NCBI GenBank assembly: GCA_037957365.1
Contig: JARHVA010004251.1
Span: 97,001 to 161,000 of the forward strand
DNA: 64,000 nt
Direction of reading: 5' to 3'
DNA from: Torreya grandis
Taxonomy: Eukaryota; Streptophyta; Pinopsida; Cupressales; Taxaceae
Shown: positions 1 to 12,561 of the stretch, piece after piece
How positions within the stretch are numbered: the first letter of the stretch is position 1
Layout: each line of letters begins with the position of its first letter
The notes under the pieces: generated by a model
The model's database searches: none
What the model saw: only the letters and a program-made list of their open reading frames with translations
Told to the model about the DNA's origin: nothing
Program-made: the position numbers and the translations under genes

Positions 1-1045
1 TAGGTCTGACTAACACTAAAAACTAAAACTAAGAGACTATAAATTTAGAAAATTATTCAATCTTTTTAATAAAATGATATCTAAAATACTGCATTCATAA
101 TATACCCCTATATTCCCACCTAAAATACATGAAAAATCCAAAACCATAGACCTACAAGGAGTAAATAGTGACACTATGGTATGGTAGTGAATAATCACTC
201 AACCACCAAAATTAACTTGCCATCCCACGAGAGTCCAAAAGGGTGTGCACGGGGTGGCAGTATCAAATTATCTGACCTGTTATCTTATAACAAACAAAGT
301 GAAGGTATGCGGTATAGTGAGGAGATTAAAATTCTAAGTCTACCATATTGCTACCCTGTAGTGGTCTTAATATGATAGAGTGGTACTATATTACAAGCTA
401 TAAAAACATTTAAATCATCAGTGATAATGATTACACCTCTAAACATGAACTGTTTGATTTCCCAAGATCAAAGGCATGTATTCAAACTTGAAATATGGAT
501 AGATTATAAAATATTTTGTAGAAATTGACATTAATAGTGAGGTGACTGATCTCAATAGCAAATATAATTAGGATTCGTTGCAATCATTCACACAGCTCAA
601 TGTACTAGAGGCAAGGGAGTTCGAGAAGGAAAACTCTACAGCTATTATTTTGCCATGTAAGTTCATAAAACCCTCTGTAGCAAGTGTATAAGAACTAAAT
701 TTACTCAATTCTACAATTAGACACTAAATTAGGAAAGGTACAAATACTTTACAACTAACCTAGTCAACCTTTAGGTGGTTAGTAACTTAAAGTTACTTAT
801 TTTCAACTTGAACAAGGTAAAGGACAATATATTATGTTTTGCCATTTTTCTTCTTTTTCTACTTTCTATTTTCCTTATCTTATTCATATTTTTGAAGAAC
901 ATCCAAGTTTCTATGCATGTGAGGGATCCATAAAGATACTATGGAGGATCCTCTTCAATCATTTACTTTGTTTCTAAGACAGTTGGATGTGTCCTTAAAA
1001 ACCAATTACTTATTATCACATCAATAGTTGGTTCTGTATAATGGT
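1..1045. other. AT-rich sequence without recognisable gene
   Basis: I read both strands and see no conserved protein motif, RNA gene or clear transposon end. Short open stretches here have no recognisable content. Confidence 0.5.
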
Positions 1046-1240
1046 TGTGGGATCTTATAGGTGAAAGACTATAGTTGATATGGGAAACCTATACGTGAAA
1101 ACCTTTAGTTTCTATAGGAAACCTATAGGTGAAAATCATGTAGCTTGGTAGTTGTTATGGCCAAACTATAGGTGAAAGCTTGTAGTTATTATAGATAACC
1201 TGTAGGTGGAAACCTACAAGTTGGCAACTACTACAGGCTA
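1046..1240. repeat. Degenerate tandem repeat of about 45-50 bp
   Basis: The phrase 'aacctataggtgaaa' followed by a 'tgtagtt'-like stretch recurs about four times with substitutions and small indels. It reads as a decayed minisatellite. No coding potential is seen. Confidence 0.6.
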
Positions 1241-1504
1241 GAAGCCCCTTTTGTTGTGGGATTCTTTATAAGTGTTGTGACCAAGTAAGATTCATGTAGT
1301 CTTATTCTACCCTTCAAATGTCTATTAAATAAGGTTACACAAATATAATATAATTAAATAAAAAGCATCATTAATCCATAACATGTATATATTAATGTAC
1401 ATATATAATCATTCATTCATTTACATGAGTCATGGATAGTTTTAGGGATTCATATAGGAAAAATATATACAATTGGGTATGGATGAGGCTATAAATAGAA
1501 CAAT

Positions 1505-1560
1505 TAGAGGCCTCATCACACCCTCTACTTAACCTCTTGCTTGTCCTCGAGCAAGCCTTC
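1505..1560 (-). other. Purine tract and LTR start of an old minus-strand LTR element
   Basis: On the minus strand a small hairpin (CTTGCT and AGCAAG arms at 1536-1541 and 1550-1555) is followed by a purine-rich run (GGTTAAGTAGAGGGTGT, complement of 1519-1535) and then by TGTGATGAGG reading down from 1520. 'GAGGACAAGCAAG' followed by a G-rich tract is a familiar layout just before the 3' LTR of plant LTR retrotransposons. The decayed frame at 2.4-4.5 kb, same strand, would be the end of that element's internal region. The LTR itself below 1520 is not delimited. Confidence 0.45.
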
Positions 1561-2399
1561 TTTGCATTTTAAATCCACAATATTTCTTGAAATCTAAGGG
1601 CTCAGTACATCCTATTCATTCAAATATATAAAAACCTTTTACATCATCTATTCTTTTCCACCTTTTCTTTTCTACCTCTCTATTAGCTGGCATATTCCCT
1701 TCCCAATTAGGAATTGGGAACCAAAACATGGGTTGATGAAACATCAACCCAAACCAACTTATCCTTATTTTTTTTACAATCTGAATGTACATATATACTC
1801 TATGTATTTCCTCTCTGAAGGTTTTGAGGGGAATAAGGTTATTTTCAATTTGGGGTATTTGAAATCTCTACCCATCTATGCAAATAAGAAACAAAAAAAT
1901 ATTTTTCATCTCCCTCCATGAGGCTCAAGTAGTGGTTCTAGACCTCTACTTTTTTGTTTTTGATGCATGATCATGGAGTATCTACAATCATAAAAGTAAT
2001 CCATTCCTCTAATATAGCTTTTGAATCAATAGTTTCACCCCTAATTATTAGGCTAGCCTATTTTTCTTTCTCTTGATAGTCCTCAATCTGTTTATTTCTT
2101 TTTATTTCATTGAGGATGTATGAGGTAAAGTCATTCAATTAGATATCTCCTAGGTATATATTAGGATTCCACTTTGTGTCATGTGGCACAACATACTGAT
2201 GCATGTAAAACTCATTCAATTGTGCCTGAATATCAAGGTTACCATACCTATAGATGTCAAATAAAGACTTAGAATCACATACCATGTAGGATTGATCATT
2301 CTATATCCTATCATATTTGAATGAGCCACCTTTCTTCTACATATATAACATATATCTTAGAGGGTGATCTACATTCCATTAACATCTCAGTGGTCTCAT

Positions 2400-4480
2400 G
2401 TATGTTAGTGATCTTCTCTTTCAAATAAGTGACCCTAGTCTCAGACTTTTATAGGCTTTCTTTTAAATCTTCCTACTACTCCCTTGCTTGAACATATACT
2501 GTAAACATTTGTATCAATTAATTATGATAAGTTTCATCACTGAAATGTTTCTCAATAAATATCAAAAAAATATTAGTTTCTAATGGCCTAATCACTGAGA
2601 GGTCTACATCAATTACTTCTACTAAAGGTACTTTTGCAGTGGTCTCTAAAAAATAAAGCCTATTTTGGAAGGGTACCAGAGCTAGAGCATTATCTATTAT
2701 AAGTTCTTTTGGTGGTATACTAATGCCATTTGTAGGTAGGGTGGATGAAGCTACTGTAAGCACTTCTAAGGGAGTTGTTGTAGGCTCCTCCAATGTCCTT
2801 TCCTTGCTTGACTCTTCTTCCATAGATTGCTTTAGAAATTCTACTTCCCCCAGAAGTGTTTTCAAGCCTCTTTTGCCTTTTAACTCTGCTATTTTGTTCC
2901 TCAACCTATATATCTACTTCATGGCTTGCTCCAAAGTTTGGAACTCATGGTCATGAGGAATTGTGTCTTGGTCTATTGTTTCTTCCATGGTCCTTTATTA
3001 AAGCAATTCTTCCTTTTTTATAAATTGATATGAAATTATTATTTTTTCTTTTGTATACCCTATTTGTTTGAGTAGTTCCATGTCTTCTTATCTTAATCTG
3101 GGTTGTTTAAGTGACTGCATTTCCTCTTCCTTTGTAGACTCTTCTTTAGTAGACCATTCTGTTATCTCAAACCCATCAAAGGTCTTAAAAATTTTGGGCT
3201 CCTTCTTCTTCTCTTTATCCTCACTGATGTCTATAGGTGAGGATGGTAGGGTTGACCTTTATCTTTTAATTTTTTTGAGACCTCCCAAGAGAAGGTCTCT
3301 TTCTCTTTGATGCAAAGGGCTTCTTTCTTTTAGTCTTCTTTTTATTTTTAGGAGGGGGAGTATTGAAACATGATTCTCTAATGTAGTTGGTGATGGAAGA
3401 ACTTCTTGTTGAGGATCAATTTTTGTGGCATCCCCTTATTCTTGTGCAACTAGTGATAGAAGAGCTTCTTCTCTTTTTGAAGGATCCATAGTGGAAGAAT
3501 CTACTTCTTGTGGTAAAATAGTTAGAACAGTAGGAGAAATAATATCCTATCCAATTTTTTTTGGTGAACTTTCCTCCTCTATAACCTTAGGAAGTAACAC
3601 TAATTTTCTGTCTTCTCTTACTCATAGAAACTACAGGTGAGACTATAGTATCTATGGGATGACTAGTTGCACTAGTGCCTACAGTATCCTCTTGTGCTAT
3701 TTGTTGGACCTATCCCTTGGTATATTCCCCCTCATTGTATCCCTCCTCTTGTTGAGGTTCACTAGTCCTTAAGGCTAAAAAATATTCCCAGTTAAGGTTA
3801 GGTCTAGTATTTTTCATTCCTTATTTAACCAGTACCCAAATCAGATAATGATGAAACAAGGCTTTCTCTACCTCCCCTTTGGTATTATTTAGACATTTTC
3901 TTCAAGATATTCCACAAATGGTTTGGGACATTAATAGTCATACCATGCCTTAAATGATTCAAAATTTTGAATTAGAGAGTATAAATCGAGTACATACCTT
4001 TATATGTCAGATATTTGATGATATATAAGGCCACTTCTCTCTAGGTTGGGGATAGATTCAATCTCTCCACACCTCCTTTCTTAATCACTAGCTTTTCATT
4101 ATCTTAACAAAACTATTGTCTAGTTAGTTGGCCATTAGGTTTTTCTTCCTAGTTTTCCTCAGTTCTTGGCAGCCCAATGACCTAGCTTACCATTTCTTCT
4201 ATAAATAGAAATGTGATGCCAAATATTGTCACCTATTCTCCTATAAAATACCCTAAAAATTCTTTAGTGAGATGTTCTAAAATATAATGTAGTTTCTCAA
4301 AATAGGTAGCCCATCCAACCCTACTGAAGATGGCCTATTAGTCTGGGTCTCCTTGCACTCACCTATGTTCTGAGGGTTCCATTCTCACTACTGAACCTCT
4401 CATTCTATCTAGTTTATCTTCTTGTCAAATTTTTCAAATAGATATCTCTTCAAAACACCCAATTTCACTTTCAGATTATT
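2400..4480 (-). pseudogene. Decayed retroelement-type ORF (helical domain, linker, coiled coil)
   Basis: Reading the minus strand from about 4.48 kb, protein-like sequence recurs in shifting frames. First comes a helical segment (about 4.25-3.85 kb, with a run ending in 'KILNHLRHGMTINVPNHLW') of the kind seen in uncharacterised plant transposon proteins. Then comes a Ser/Thr/Pro-rich linker (3.8-3.0 kb). Last is a coiled-coil-like stretch whose best-preserved piece is a 128-codon frame at 2904-2518 (MRNKIAELKGKRGL...). Stops and frameshifts are frequent, so it is dead. Its position upstream of the purine tract at 1.5 kb suggests the 3' end of an LTR element. I do not recognise a named family. 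Two other relics, 10.0-12.5 kb and 48.3-44.3 kb, share the same general plan. Confidence 0.45.
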
Positions 4481-4680
4481 ACTTGTACTAAATCAAGTTT
4501 CTTCAATAATGACAATTTTGGTTGTAGGTTACAACAATGTCTTGCTTAGGTTTTTTTGTGAATGAGCTTTGATCTCAAAGTGGAAAATAATAAAATTGAT
4601 TATTTTCTCCAATCAAATATGGGTGTAGTTATGGTGTAATCATGGGCTTTCAATTTTCATACATAGATTATCATGTGATT

Positions 4681-4745
4681 GATTGCCTACAACATTCTTC
4701 CCCCCCCACCCCCCATGTGAAGTGTCACTTGTCCCCAAGTGACAT
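4681..4745 (-). other. Second purine tract/LTR start with hairpin, minus strand
   Basis: The plus strand shows a C-rich run at 4699-4714. On the minus strand this is a G/A tract directly followed by TGTTGTAGGC (complement of 4685-4694), a canonical TG LTR start. Just upstream on that strand is a perfect 8-bp hairpin (GTCACTTG at 4724-4731, CAAGTGAC at 4736-4743, 4-nt loop). The layout repeats that at 1.5 kb, so a second, independent minus-strand element probably lies between here and about 6 kb, too decayed to read. Confidence 0.4.
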
Positions 4746-6521
4746 GGTATGTGTAGGATACAAAAAGATAGGATGAGATCATAATGAGGGTTTTGAGTGG
4801 TGAGTTGTCATAACTCATGGCAAGACTCAATGAATGATTTTTTAATGATTAAATATGTTTTTTAATATAATGCATGTTATATTAAAAAAATAAAGTGTTT
4901 TTCTATGACTAAAATATATATCATACCTTTATAACCATTTATTCCTAGGGTTATGGCATAAGAAATTTGCATGTGAATGTTTACCAGAATGGAAGCTTAG
5001 ATTGTTGTTTCCTCATGTAATTATCACCTTGGTAGTCATGATTTTTTTGTATTGTTACCCTTGGGTAATTATGTGATCACAGTGTTCTATCCTTCAATTA
5101 TGCTCTCAACAACTTGCATGCAATCATGATGACCTATAAATCACTAGAGCAGTGGTCTTGTATTGGTATGAGAGACTATTCACATCCTTTCACAAGGTGG
5201 TTGTTATATATCATTATTTTTTATCCAAGTCAGATCCTTTATAATCATAGAAGAGGGTGGGTGATGGCATTTATTGCTCTTGATATCCTCTATATGAGTG
5301 TATTGATGGCTTGTTTATCTTTTATCTTACTCCTAGTAGATGAGGATGTTTTTTGATGGATTATGTATTTAGTGGACTTTTAATTTGGAAATCAACTGCA
5401 TTATCAAACTTGGGACCTATGCTCCATAAAAGATCTCAGATCTCTCTTATTGATAGAGTGAAATTATTTTCCATGAAGTGACTAGATGCTGAGAGTGGTT
5501 CTTTTGTATCCTTGTAGTCATAAATTTTGGTCTACAACACTCTAAATAGAGATTGGAAGTGTATGCTTTTTTTGTAGCACTTATTTTGTTATTCAGAGGT
5601 ATGGTCAATCCTTAGCAATGTTTGAAGTTTTTTCTCTAATCTTCCTTCACTCTTCCTCTAGCTTGTCTGGTGTCTTCCATGAATTTCTCAATAGCCCATA
5701 TCCAAAGCCATAGCTCATCATTTGTGAGGAATCAACCTAAAACTACTAGAAAGGTGTATATAGGAGTTAGGATGTTGAGCCTATAGCCACTAGCCTATAG
5801 CCACTATAATGTTGTGCCCAGTGGTGAGGAACGTACCTGTAGTAAATACATAATAACCCATAGTAACTGGAGGAATGACACTTGTTGTCCTTATAGCATC
5901 TACATCTTCATGTCACATGACTATTAACATATTGATATATTTTATATCTAACATCTATTCTGTATCAAATAGTGGGAAGTTAATTTTTTTAATATGTCAG
6001 GTGCATGGTTTCAAGTTTCCTATCATAATTTTTTAGTTTCTTATAAATATTTTACAAATTTTTATCTATGTGTTATCAAATGTTTTATATCTTAATATAA
6101 TGTGTATTTTTTTTTGGAAAAAATATATTGATAAACTCCAAGAAGGGGATAAAGTTGGGGTGTCATATCCATTTGATGGTGCTATTATGGGCATTGGGTA
6201 GATTCACTCACTATCTACTATACATGGAGTCAAATTGGAAGGAACAGAAGATGCAAATGTAAATATTTTAAAGGTCACAAATACACCTTGCTTATGAAGA
6301 CAAAATAAATGGAGTTGTCCATCTGAAAGAGAAATAAGGAACCTTCACATGGTATGTGGCCACTAAAATATTTATGAAAATGACATAGTTGATGTTTATC
6401 ATGTCCTCGTTGTTAGACAGCTTGACCCACTACTTTATGTAGTAGTTTGAATGTGTTGTTCAGGGATATTTATCATGGTGTATTTACAAGAGTTGGAAAA
6501 TCTTAGACTTTGATATTTTTT

Positions 6522-6523
<2 letters not shown>
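4746..6523. other. AT-rich sequence without recognisable gene
   Basis: No conserved motif was found on either strand. An 80-codon hydrophobic open stretch at 5114-5356 has no family resemblance and is probably chance. Confidence 0.4.

Positions 6524-6601
<78 letters not shown>
6524..6601. repeat. (GT)n microsatellite, about 78 bp
   Basis: Uninterrupted GT dinucleotide tract. Confidence 0.98.
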
Positions 6602-6603
<2 letters not shown>

Positions 6604-6809
6604 CATCTTACAGTTCATCAAAATTACATTATATTTTTTATTGTAGATTACCTTTTTTATCATGATGTTGAAACAATCTTTTAACTTCTAGCATGTTGTA
6701 GCTTATTCTTATATGTAATATTTTTATCTATTTTTATGTTTTAATTCAAATTTAATAATGTGTTTATTTTTGTCCCTATTAATGGGTCTATCATCATCAA
6801 TAAAAAGGT

Positions 6810-7313
6810 TAGAATTAGAAAGTAGGATTGGATGCCCCCTCCTCTTGGGTGGTTTAAACTAAATTTCAATGGTGCAATTCATGGTAATCTAGGTATGTTT
6901 AGGGTGGGATGCATTACTCATGATTGTTGTGGATCAATGATCAAATCCCTATCTAATAAAATCTAGGATGGGTCTAATAATAAAGTAAAATCTCAAGCTC
7001 TGGCAAGTGATATTGAATTGGCTATCTAATGTGGGATCTCAAATCTGATTGTAGAAGGTGATTCTCAAGTTATCCTTGTGAATGTGGAAAAAATAGAGGT
7101 TAAATCATGGCATTTAAAGAATATTTTGAAGAAAACTTGGCAAATTTTGGAATTTTGATCTGATGTAAAGTGGCAGTATTGTTTTCAAGAGGTGAATACA
7201 GTTGTGGACTTCCTTATAAACTATGGAATTGATCAACCTAAGGTTTATAGGTTGGATAACATCAAGGAAGCTTGGGAAGATTTCTCTACAACCTCATTGA
7301 TTGATCTTGGTTG
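6810..7313 (+). pseudogene. Decayed RNase H-like domain (RVT_3 type), LINE-derived or similar
   Basis: One plus-strand frame reads as the RNase H-like domain often found at the C-terminus of plant LINE-type polyproteins and related loose copies. In order it shows 'WFKLNFNGAIHGN', 'GGSxIKSLSNKI'-like sequence, 'NNKVKSQALASDIELAI', 'VEGDSQVILVN' and 'VNTVVDFLINYGID'. Of the usual catalytic set, the first Asp is Asn (FNGA for FDGA) and the Glu of the AExxAL motif is gone. The Asp in EGDS and the last Asp in VDFL remain. There are internal stops (for example after 'SLSNKI', 'IELAI' and 'QILEF'). It cannot be active. No endonuclease or RT part was recognised upstream, so this is a 5'-truncated relic. 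Confidence 0.7.
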
Positions 7314-7439
7314 ATTTCCACTTAGTTATCCTTTTGTATTTATTTGCCACATAAAGCAATTACAAAATTATTGTTGTATTTATCAGAGCCTTTAGTGGTA
7401 AGTGAGGCTACTAACACCTTGATCACACTCCTTTTTTCT

Positions 7440-8660
7440 CCATTTAATCATTACTTGTCAGGAATGTGTGTGAAGTGATTAGGGAGGAAGATTTACATTT
7501 ATGTTTGGATGGTGTTTTAATTGGGGTGATTGACAGATATCCTTTGTATGCGTGAGCCTAGAGGATTCCCCTATGCTCATTTATTCATCTATTATCATGT
7601 TTAGTGATGTATATGTGTGAGTGGCCTTTGTAAATTTTGTTTTGTGTTTGAGGGAGATTTCAATGGAAAACTAGAGTGATATTGTGATTTTCACTATGTA
7701 CATATTTGGATCCAGTGAAGTGAAGGAGATGGCCTTTGATGGACTTATATCACGGGCATGTCTCTGACATATTTTTTGGCTACCCTCAGAGGAAGTGCAT
7801 GTTACTATAATAGATGTTTTGGGGTAAGAGTTCCTAGTAATGGGGATCAAGTATAGGGTAAACTCAAAAGTGGCTTTCATTTTTACCTCTAATCTCATGT
7901 TCCTAATCTATGAGGTGGAGGTGGTAGTGAAGGTGGTATCTTTTTATGTTCACCCAGAATGTCTAGTTGGCCTAATAAAAAAAATTGTTTTCACGATTTG
8001 AACCGTCTCCCATCCCTACCATTATCAGGGTGGGATGGCCTAGGTGTCATCCTTTCTTCTATTTTTCATACTTTAGAAACTAGATTCTTGAGTCTCTTAA
8101 ATCTTAGGGAGGATCTCCATAAGAAGGTCATGCTACATGGTATGAAGATTGGTAAATTTGTTTCACTATCAATGATGTCTCAAATGAGGAATCCCATCCT
8201 AGAGTTGGTGTTGTTACATAACCACCAACATGAGTAGAAGAGGGTGGAGGTAGTGAGGAAGCTGGTCAAATGGGTGTTGTATGGAATGCTAGAAGCACCA
8301 TCTTGGTATAATTTGATAATGGTAGAGGCTACAAAGCATGGACTAATGGAGGTGACAATGTCCTCTATGCCTTCCTCATCTAAGGGCTTTGAGTGAATGG
8401 TCCAAGTGAGGGAACTAGCTATGGTAGGTAAAGTGAAACATGTAAAGGGTGAATATGATGTGGTTTTTTATATCAAATTCAAATGAGGAGGGTGTCATGG
8501 GTACTACTATGTAATATATTAGTCTGGTGTCATTGTTAGTTTTTTCGTCTTTTGGTCTATCTAGTTTTTTGGGTTTGTGGTTATTTCCTATTCTATGGGG
8601 TTCCTGCTTTGATATTTTTATTAGTCTCAACTTTTGGTGGTGTCTTTTTTTTTAGTTAGA
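7440..8660 (+). pseudogene. Decayed reading frame, family not recognised
   Basis: The plus strand keeps protein-like composition over about 1.2 kb in several frames broken by stops. Readable pieces include 'EVKEMAFDGLISRACL' near 7.72 kb and 'KEFLVMGIKYRVNSK'-like sequence near 7.84 kb. A 92-codon frame follows at 7959-8237, then a Lys/Val/Met-rich run (8.24-8.45 kb). I cannot tie it to a family. It might be another plant transposon protein, perhaps of the CACTA element whose end lies at 9535, but no transposase motif supports that. Confidence 0.3.
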
Positions 8661-8849
8661 TTTTTGCCAGGCATTGTAAAACTTTTTACTTTGTAGGATG
8701 GGGGCCCAATACTAACCCTGTAATGATCTAAAAAATATGTTTATTTATGTATTTTTATTTGCTTTTATGTTTTAATTCAATTTTAATAATATTTGTATTT
8801 ATACATTATACAATTTATGGTATTCAATAAATTATTCATATCATATAAA

Positions 8850-9535
8850 TAAAAATTTACTACTAAACTAGTAGTAAATATAATGATTATGCAATTAATA
8901 AACAATGTATCAATATACTACCAGTTGATAGAAATCAGTGAATAAAAACAATTAAATAAACTACCAAATGATGGCAATTAAAAATTAAAATGACTAAATT
9001 TACTACCAATTAATGGAAATCATTCAATTAAAATGACTAAATATACTACTAATTGACATCAATTAATAATTAAATTGACTAAATATACTACTAATTGACG
9101 TAAATCAATGATTAAATATATGACCAGTTGACAACAAAATAATGATTAAAATGACTAAATATACTACCAATGGATAGAAATCAGTTAATACAAATGACTA
9201 AATATACTACCAATAGATGAAAATTAGTGAATAAAAATGACTAAATATACTATCAATTGATGGCAATTAATGATTACAATGACTAAATAATTGACTACCA
9301 TGACTAAATAAATAACCAGTTAACAACAATCAATGACTAAATTAATGACTAAATATACTACCAAATCGATCAATCAAAACAACCAATAAATGAATAAAAA
9401 TGGTTTAGTCATAAATTTGGTTGCATTATAAATGACCGGCAATAAACTACTAATGGTCATGTGACCAAGCTTAGTCATTTATATGTAATTTTTTAGTAGT
9501 TTTTTTAGTCATTTATTGTTGTTTTTCTACTAGTG
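8850..9535 (-). mobile_element. CACTA (En/Spm-like) transposon terminus with subterminal repeats
   Basis: Read from 9535 on the minus strand the sequence begins CACTAGTAGAAAAACAAC, the classic terminus of plant CACTA elements. Inside it the 8-mer TGACTAAA and its inverse recur many times. At 9405-9535 they lie in one orientation, and at 8900-9390 about a dozen diverged copies of a 35-45 bp unit ('atgactaaatatactaccaa' plus a variable tail) lie in the other. Dense subterminal repeats of this kind bind the transposase in En/Spm-type elements. I did not find the opposite CACTA end or a transposase, so this is either one end of a decayed element or a small non-autonomous derivative. Confidence 0.65.
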
Positions 9536-9536
9536 T

Positions 9537-9690
9537 TTGATGTGATGGTGTTTTCAAAAGATCTCCAATAGATTAGATGTGACAGTATTTTCAAAATATC
9601 TCCTCAAATACATTTGATGTGATAATGTTTCCAAATGATCTTTTCAAACAAGATTTATGTGACTATGTTTTAAATAGAGGGTCTTTCAAA
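9537..9690. repeat. Imperfect tandem repeat, about 40 bp, 3-4 copies
   Basis: The unit 'gatgtgatggtgttttcaaa' plus a 'gatct' tail recurs at about 40-bp spacing, directly outside the CACTA terminus. Confidence 0.6.
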
Positions 9691-10039
9691 AATATTGGTA
9701 TGATGCATAATTTATTATGATTATTTCTCCCAATACTGCCAATAATGACCTCTATGACACATCATTAGTACTTAACTAGATAAAGCACCTTCCCATTATA
9801 TCTCACATATTTCAAAGAGATAGCCATAATTGTCGTTATTCTTTTCATAATCACATCATATAACCTTCTTTGTTATTCATTATTGTATTTTTTCTTCCAT
9901 CAATTTCTATGTCATATCTCTAACCTCTTTCTTCCCCTACTCCCTAAGCAAATTTGAGCTTTGTGTTTTTACAATATGGTTATATTTTTAATTAAATAGT
10001 GTTTGCTTTGAATATTGATGGGATAAATAAAAAAGAGTG

Positions 10040-12561
10040 AACCAGAATCCTCTAATGCATTGATGCAAGATGAAGCAGCTAGAGACATCTTTAAAATGGC
10101 AAGTTGGTTGAATTTCTTAAAAATATTTTAAGGATTCCATGAAGAAATTGTGCAAGAATTATATGATAATTTTGATGAATATCATGCTATTATCAAAGGG
10201 AATAACATTCCAATAAATCCCTCTATAACCAATGTTCTATCTAGAATTCCTGAGGATACAGTATTTGGCATTGAAAAGATCAGTTTTTTGACCTGATTTA
10301 TATAGTTATTGAATGAAATAATCCATACTCCAGATTGGCCAAATCCCCCCAAGGAGTGGCCAAGGGAATTCTAAGAGAAAGTCTTCCTCAACCTTGGCAA
10401 AATATTGTTTTATAGATAATGAAATATACCACTTGTGATGGTTAGTTTATATTAGTTGGTGGAGATGCTATGAAACTCTTTCACTTAAGGAAAGGAACTG
10501 TTTGAGAAGAATATAAGATCAATCTTGCTTTTTTCCTTCATTATGCTCTGCTTAATAATTCTAAGAAGATAAGATGAGGTACTAGGTCTACCCACCATCA
10601 TAAGCTGGTTACACTGATTTATCACCATTATTTTCTAAATAAACCAAGGGGTGAAAAGGATTGGTCCTCTTTACTCCAAAATTTTTCTCTAGTTCCTACC
10701 AAAAAGACACCACACCCTACCTCTCCTCCTTCCACTGCAATTCATATTAAAGAACCCACAATTCAAATTTTAGAATAGCCATCTCTACTACCATTGGTTC
10801 TAAAGATATTGTGCCAGAGATCAAAGTGACAAATGGGAATTTCTTCAGACCCCCCTCATCCTCCTCCAACTAAACTTTGGTACATTCATTGACTTATCTT
10901 GTAATAAGAATAAGAATATGTGCAAACCATAGAAGAAGTGGTATTTGTAGAGGGAACCCTAGCAAAAGAAGTTGTACCTCAAGAAGCAAAGTGTCAAGTG
11001 CCCTCTATTGTTGATAAGGTTAAGTCACCCTTGATTTAATAAGATCCATCTTCTCCATATTCTATCAATTAAAAAAATAATTTCAGTATGCCATGGCTTT
11101 ATCACACCATAAGGAAACAATCATATTACAACAAATAGAGTTAGATGTTCTCTGTTTAATTTTGAAAGGTAAGGACCTGATGATTTCTAATTTGAAACAA
11201 AGGTGGGAAGAATCTATTATTAGATTTAGTGAACAAGAAATAATTTTTCAAGGAATACAAGATGAATAGACTAGGGTCCACAATGTCATGTTTTCACAAA
11301 CCCAAGAATTGAGTAATTTATAGAATTCTCTTATTACCAAGGATGCTCAAATTACTGATTTATAAAATACCAATGTTGATAAGTGTAATCTAATTAATAA
11401 TTTGAGAGAAAGTATTTCTAATATAAATACAATTATTTCCCAACATAATAATAGAATAATAAATCTCACCACTGGGAATGCTAAGTTACAAGCCTCTATT
11501 TAGGCCATGCAAAGAGAAACATGAGAAATTATAGTTCAGACAGAGGGTCTAATAAGAATTGTTCCCTCTTTCTCTATTCCATTACATGAAATAATCTCTA
11601 TTTGGCATAACACCCAAAAAAATTCAAATTTTCTAAGGATGAAAATGCTAGACTTAAAGAGGAATCTTAGAATTAATTAGCATAATCTCAAATGTAATTG
11701 TAGAAATCACAGGCTTCTATCCAACACATTTGTGCTATTTTTGAGAAACTAGTAACATGTAGGTAGCTTTCATCAGTTTATGTTCTTTTCTTACATGATC
11801 AATTTTATAAATGGAAGATTCAATTAATTTCCCTTGGTTTTCACATATCATTAAATATGAGCATGTATTTATGAAAATTTTTGTTCTATACTTTCAATTA
11901 TGAGTTCATTACTTTCAATTATGTCATTTATGAGTTCATTACTTTCAATTATGTCATTTAAAGATGCATGATGTCATTTATGAGTTCTATACTTTCAATT
12001 TGTTGTTAGAATATCAATTTGATTTTTGGATAAATTTATTTGTTAGAGAGACACAATTGCATGCCTTTCTCTCCACTCTAAGGAACCAAATGATAAGGCA
12101 ACATGCCAACAATAGATTTGTATAATTATAAAGCACCATTGGGTTATGCATGAGATCACAATTTTTAGAAATATATAAACTTATTTCTTATTTTCAACCA
12201 TTGTATCATATATATATGAATAGCAAGTATCATGAGTTATTGAGATCTAATATTATTGATTTTAGAGATTTTATAAACCACCATTATGCTAATGGTTTCA
12301 ATGCAAGTCTTACCAAGTAGGAGACATTACCTATTGAGTTGAAGAAAGGGGAAGTCCTCAACCCCACCAATATTAAATGGAGTCTATGAAAAGCCAAGGT
12401 AGTTTGCCAAATAATCATTCATCTCTTAGAGGAAAGAGGTTTAGATTTCTGGATTGGGATGAAGTTTAAGCCTCCTATAATTTTATGTCCTCTATCTCCA
12501 TGTTGGTGTGGGAATTCTCAAGCAGAAGTTGAATTTAAAGCCTATGTGCATACAGTTGTGT
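10040..12561 (+). pseudogene. Decayed retroelement-type ORF, interrupted by a later insertion
   Basis: Plus-strand protein-like sequence runs from about 10.04 kb. It starts with a helical segment containing 'EEIVQEFYDNFDEYHAII' and 'NVLSRIPEDTVFGIEK', a style seen in uncharacterised plant transposon proteins. A second helical block follows near 10.48-10.66 kb ('KGTVREEYKINLAFFLHYAL'). Then come a Pro/Ser/Thr-rich linker (10.7-11.0 kb) and a long coiled-coil-like stretch (11.09-11.5 kb). The last readable part (about 12.38-12.56 kb) contains 'KPPIILCPLSPCWCGNSQ' and runs straight into the gag-only LTR element. Frame-compatible sequence resumes at 22,269. Many in-frame stops show it is dead. 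Function and family are unknown. Confidence 0.5.

Noticed and set aside
8870..9400. CRISPR-like array
   Set aside because: Units are diverged, spacers are not unique and of constant length, and the setting is a plant CACTA subterminal region.
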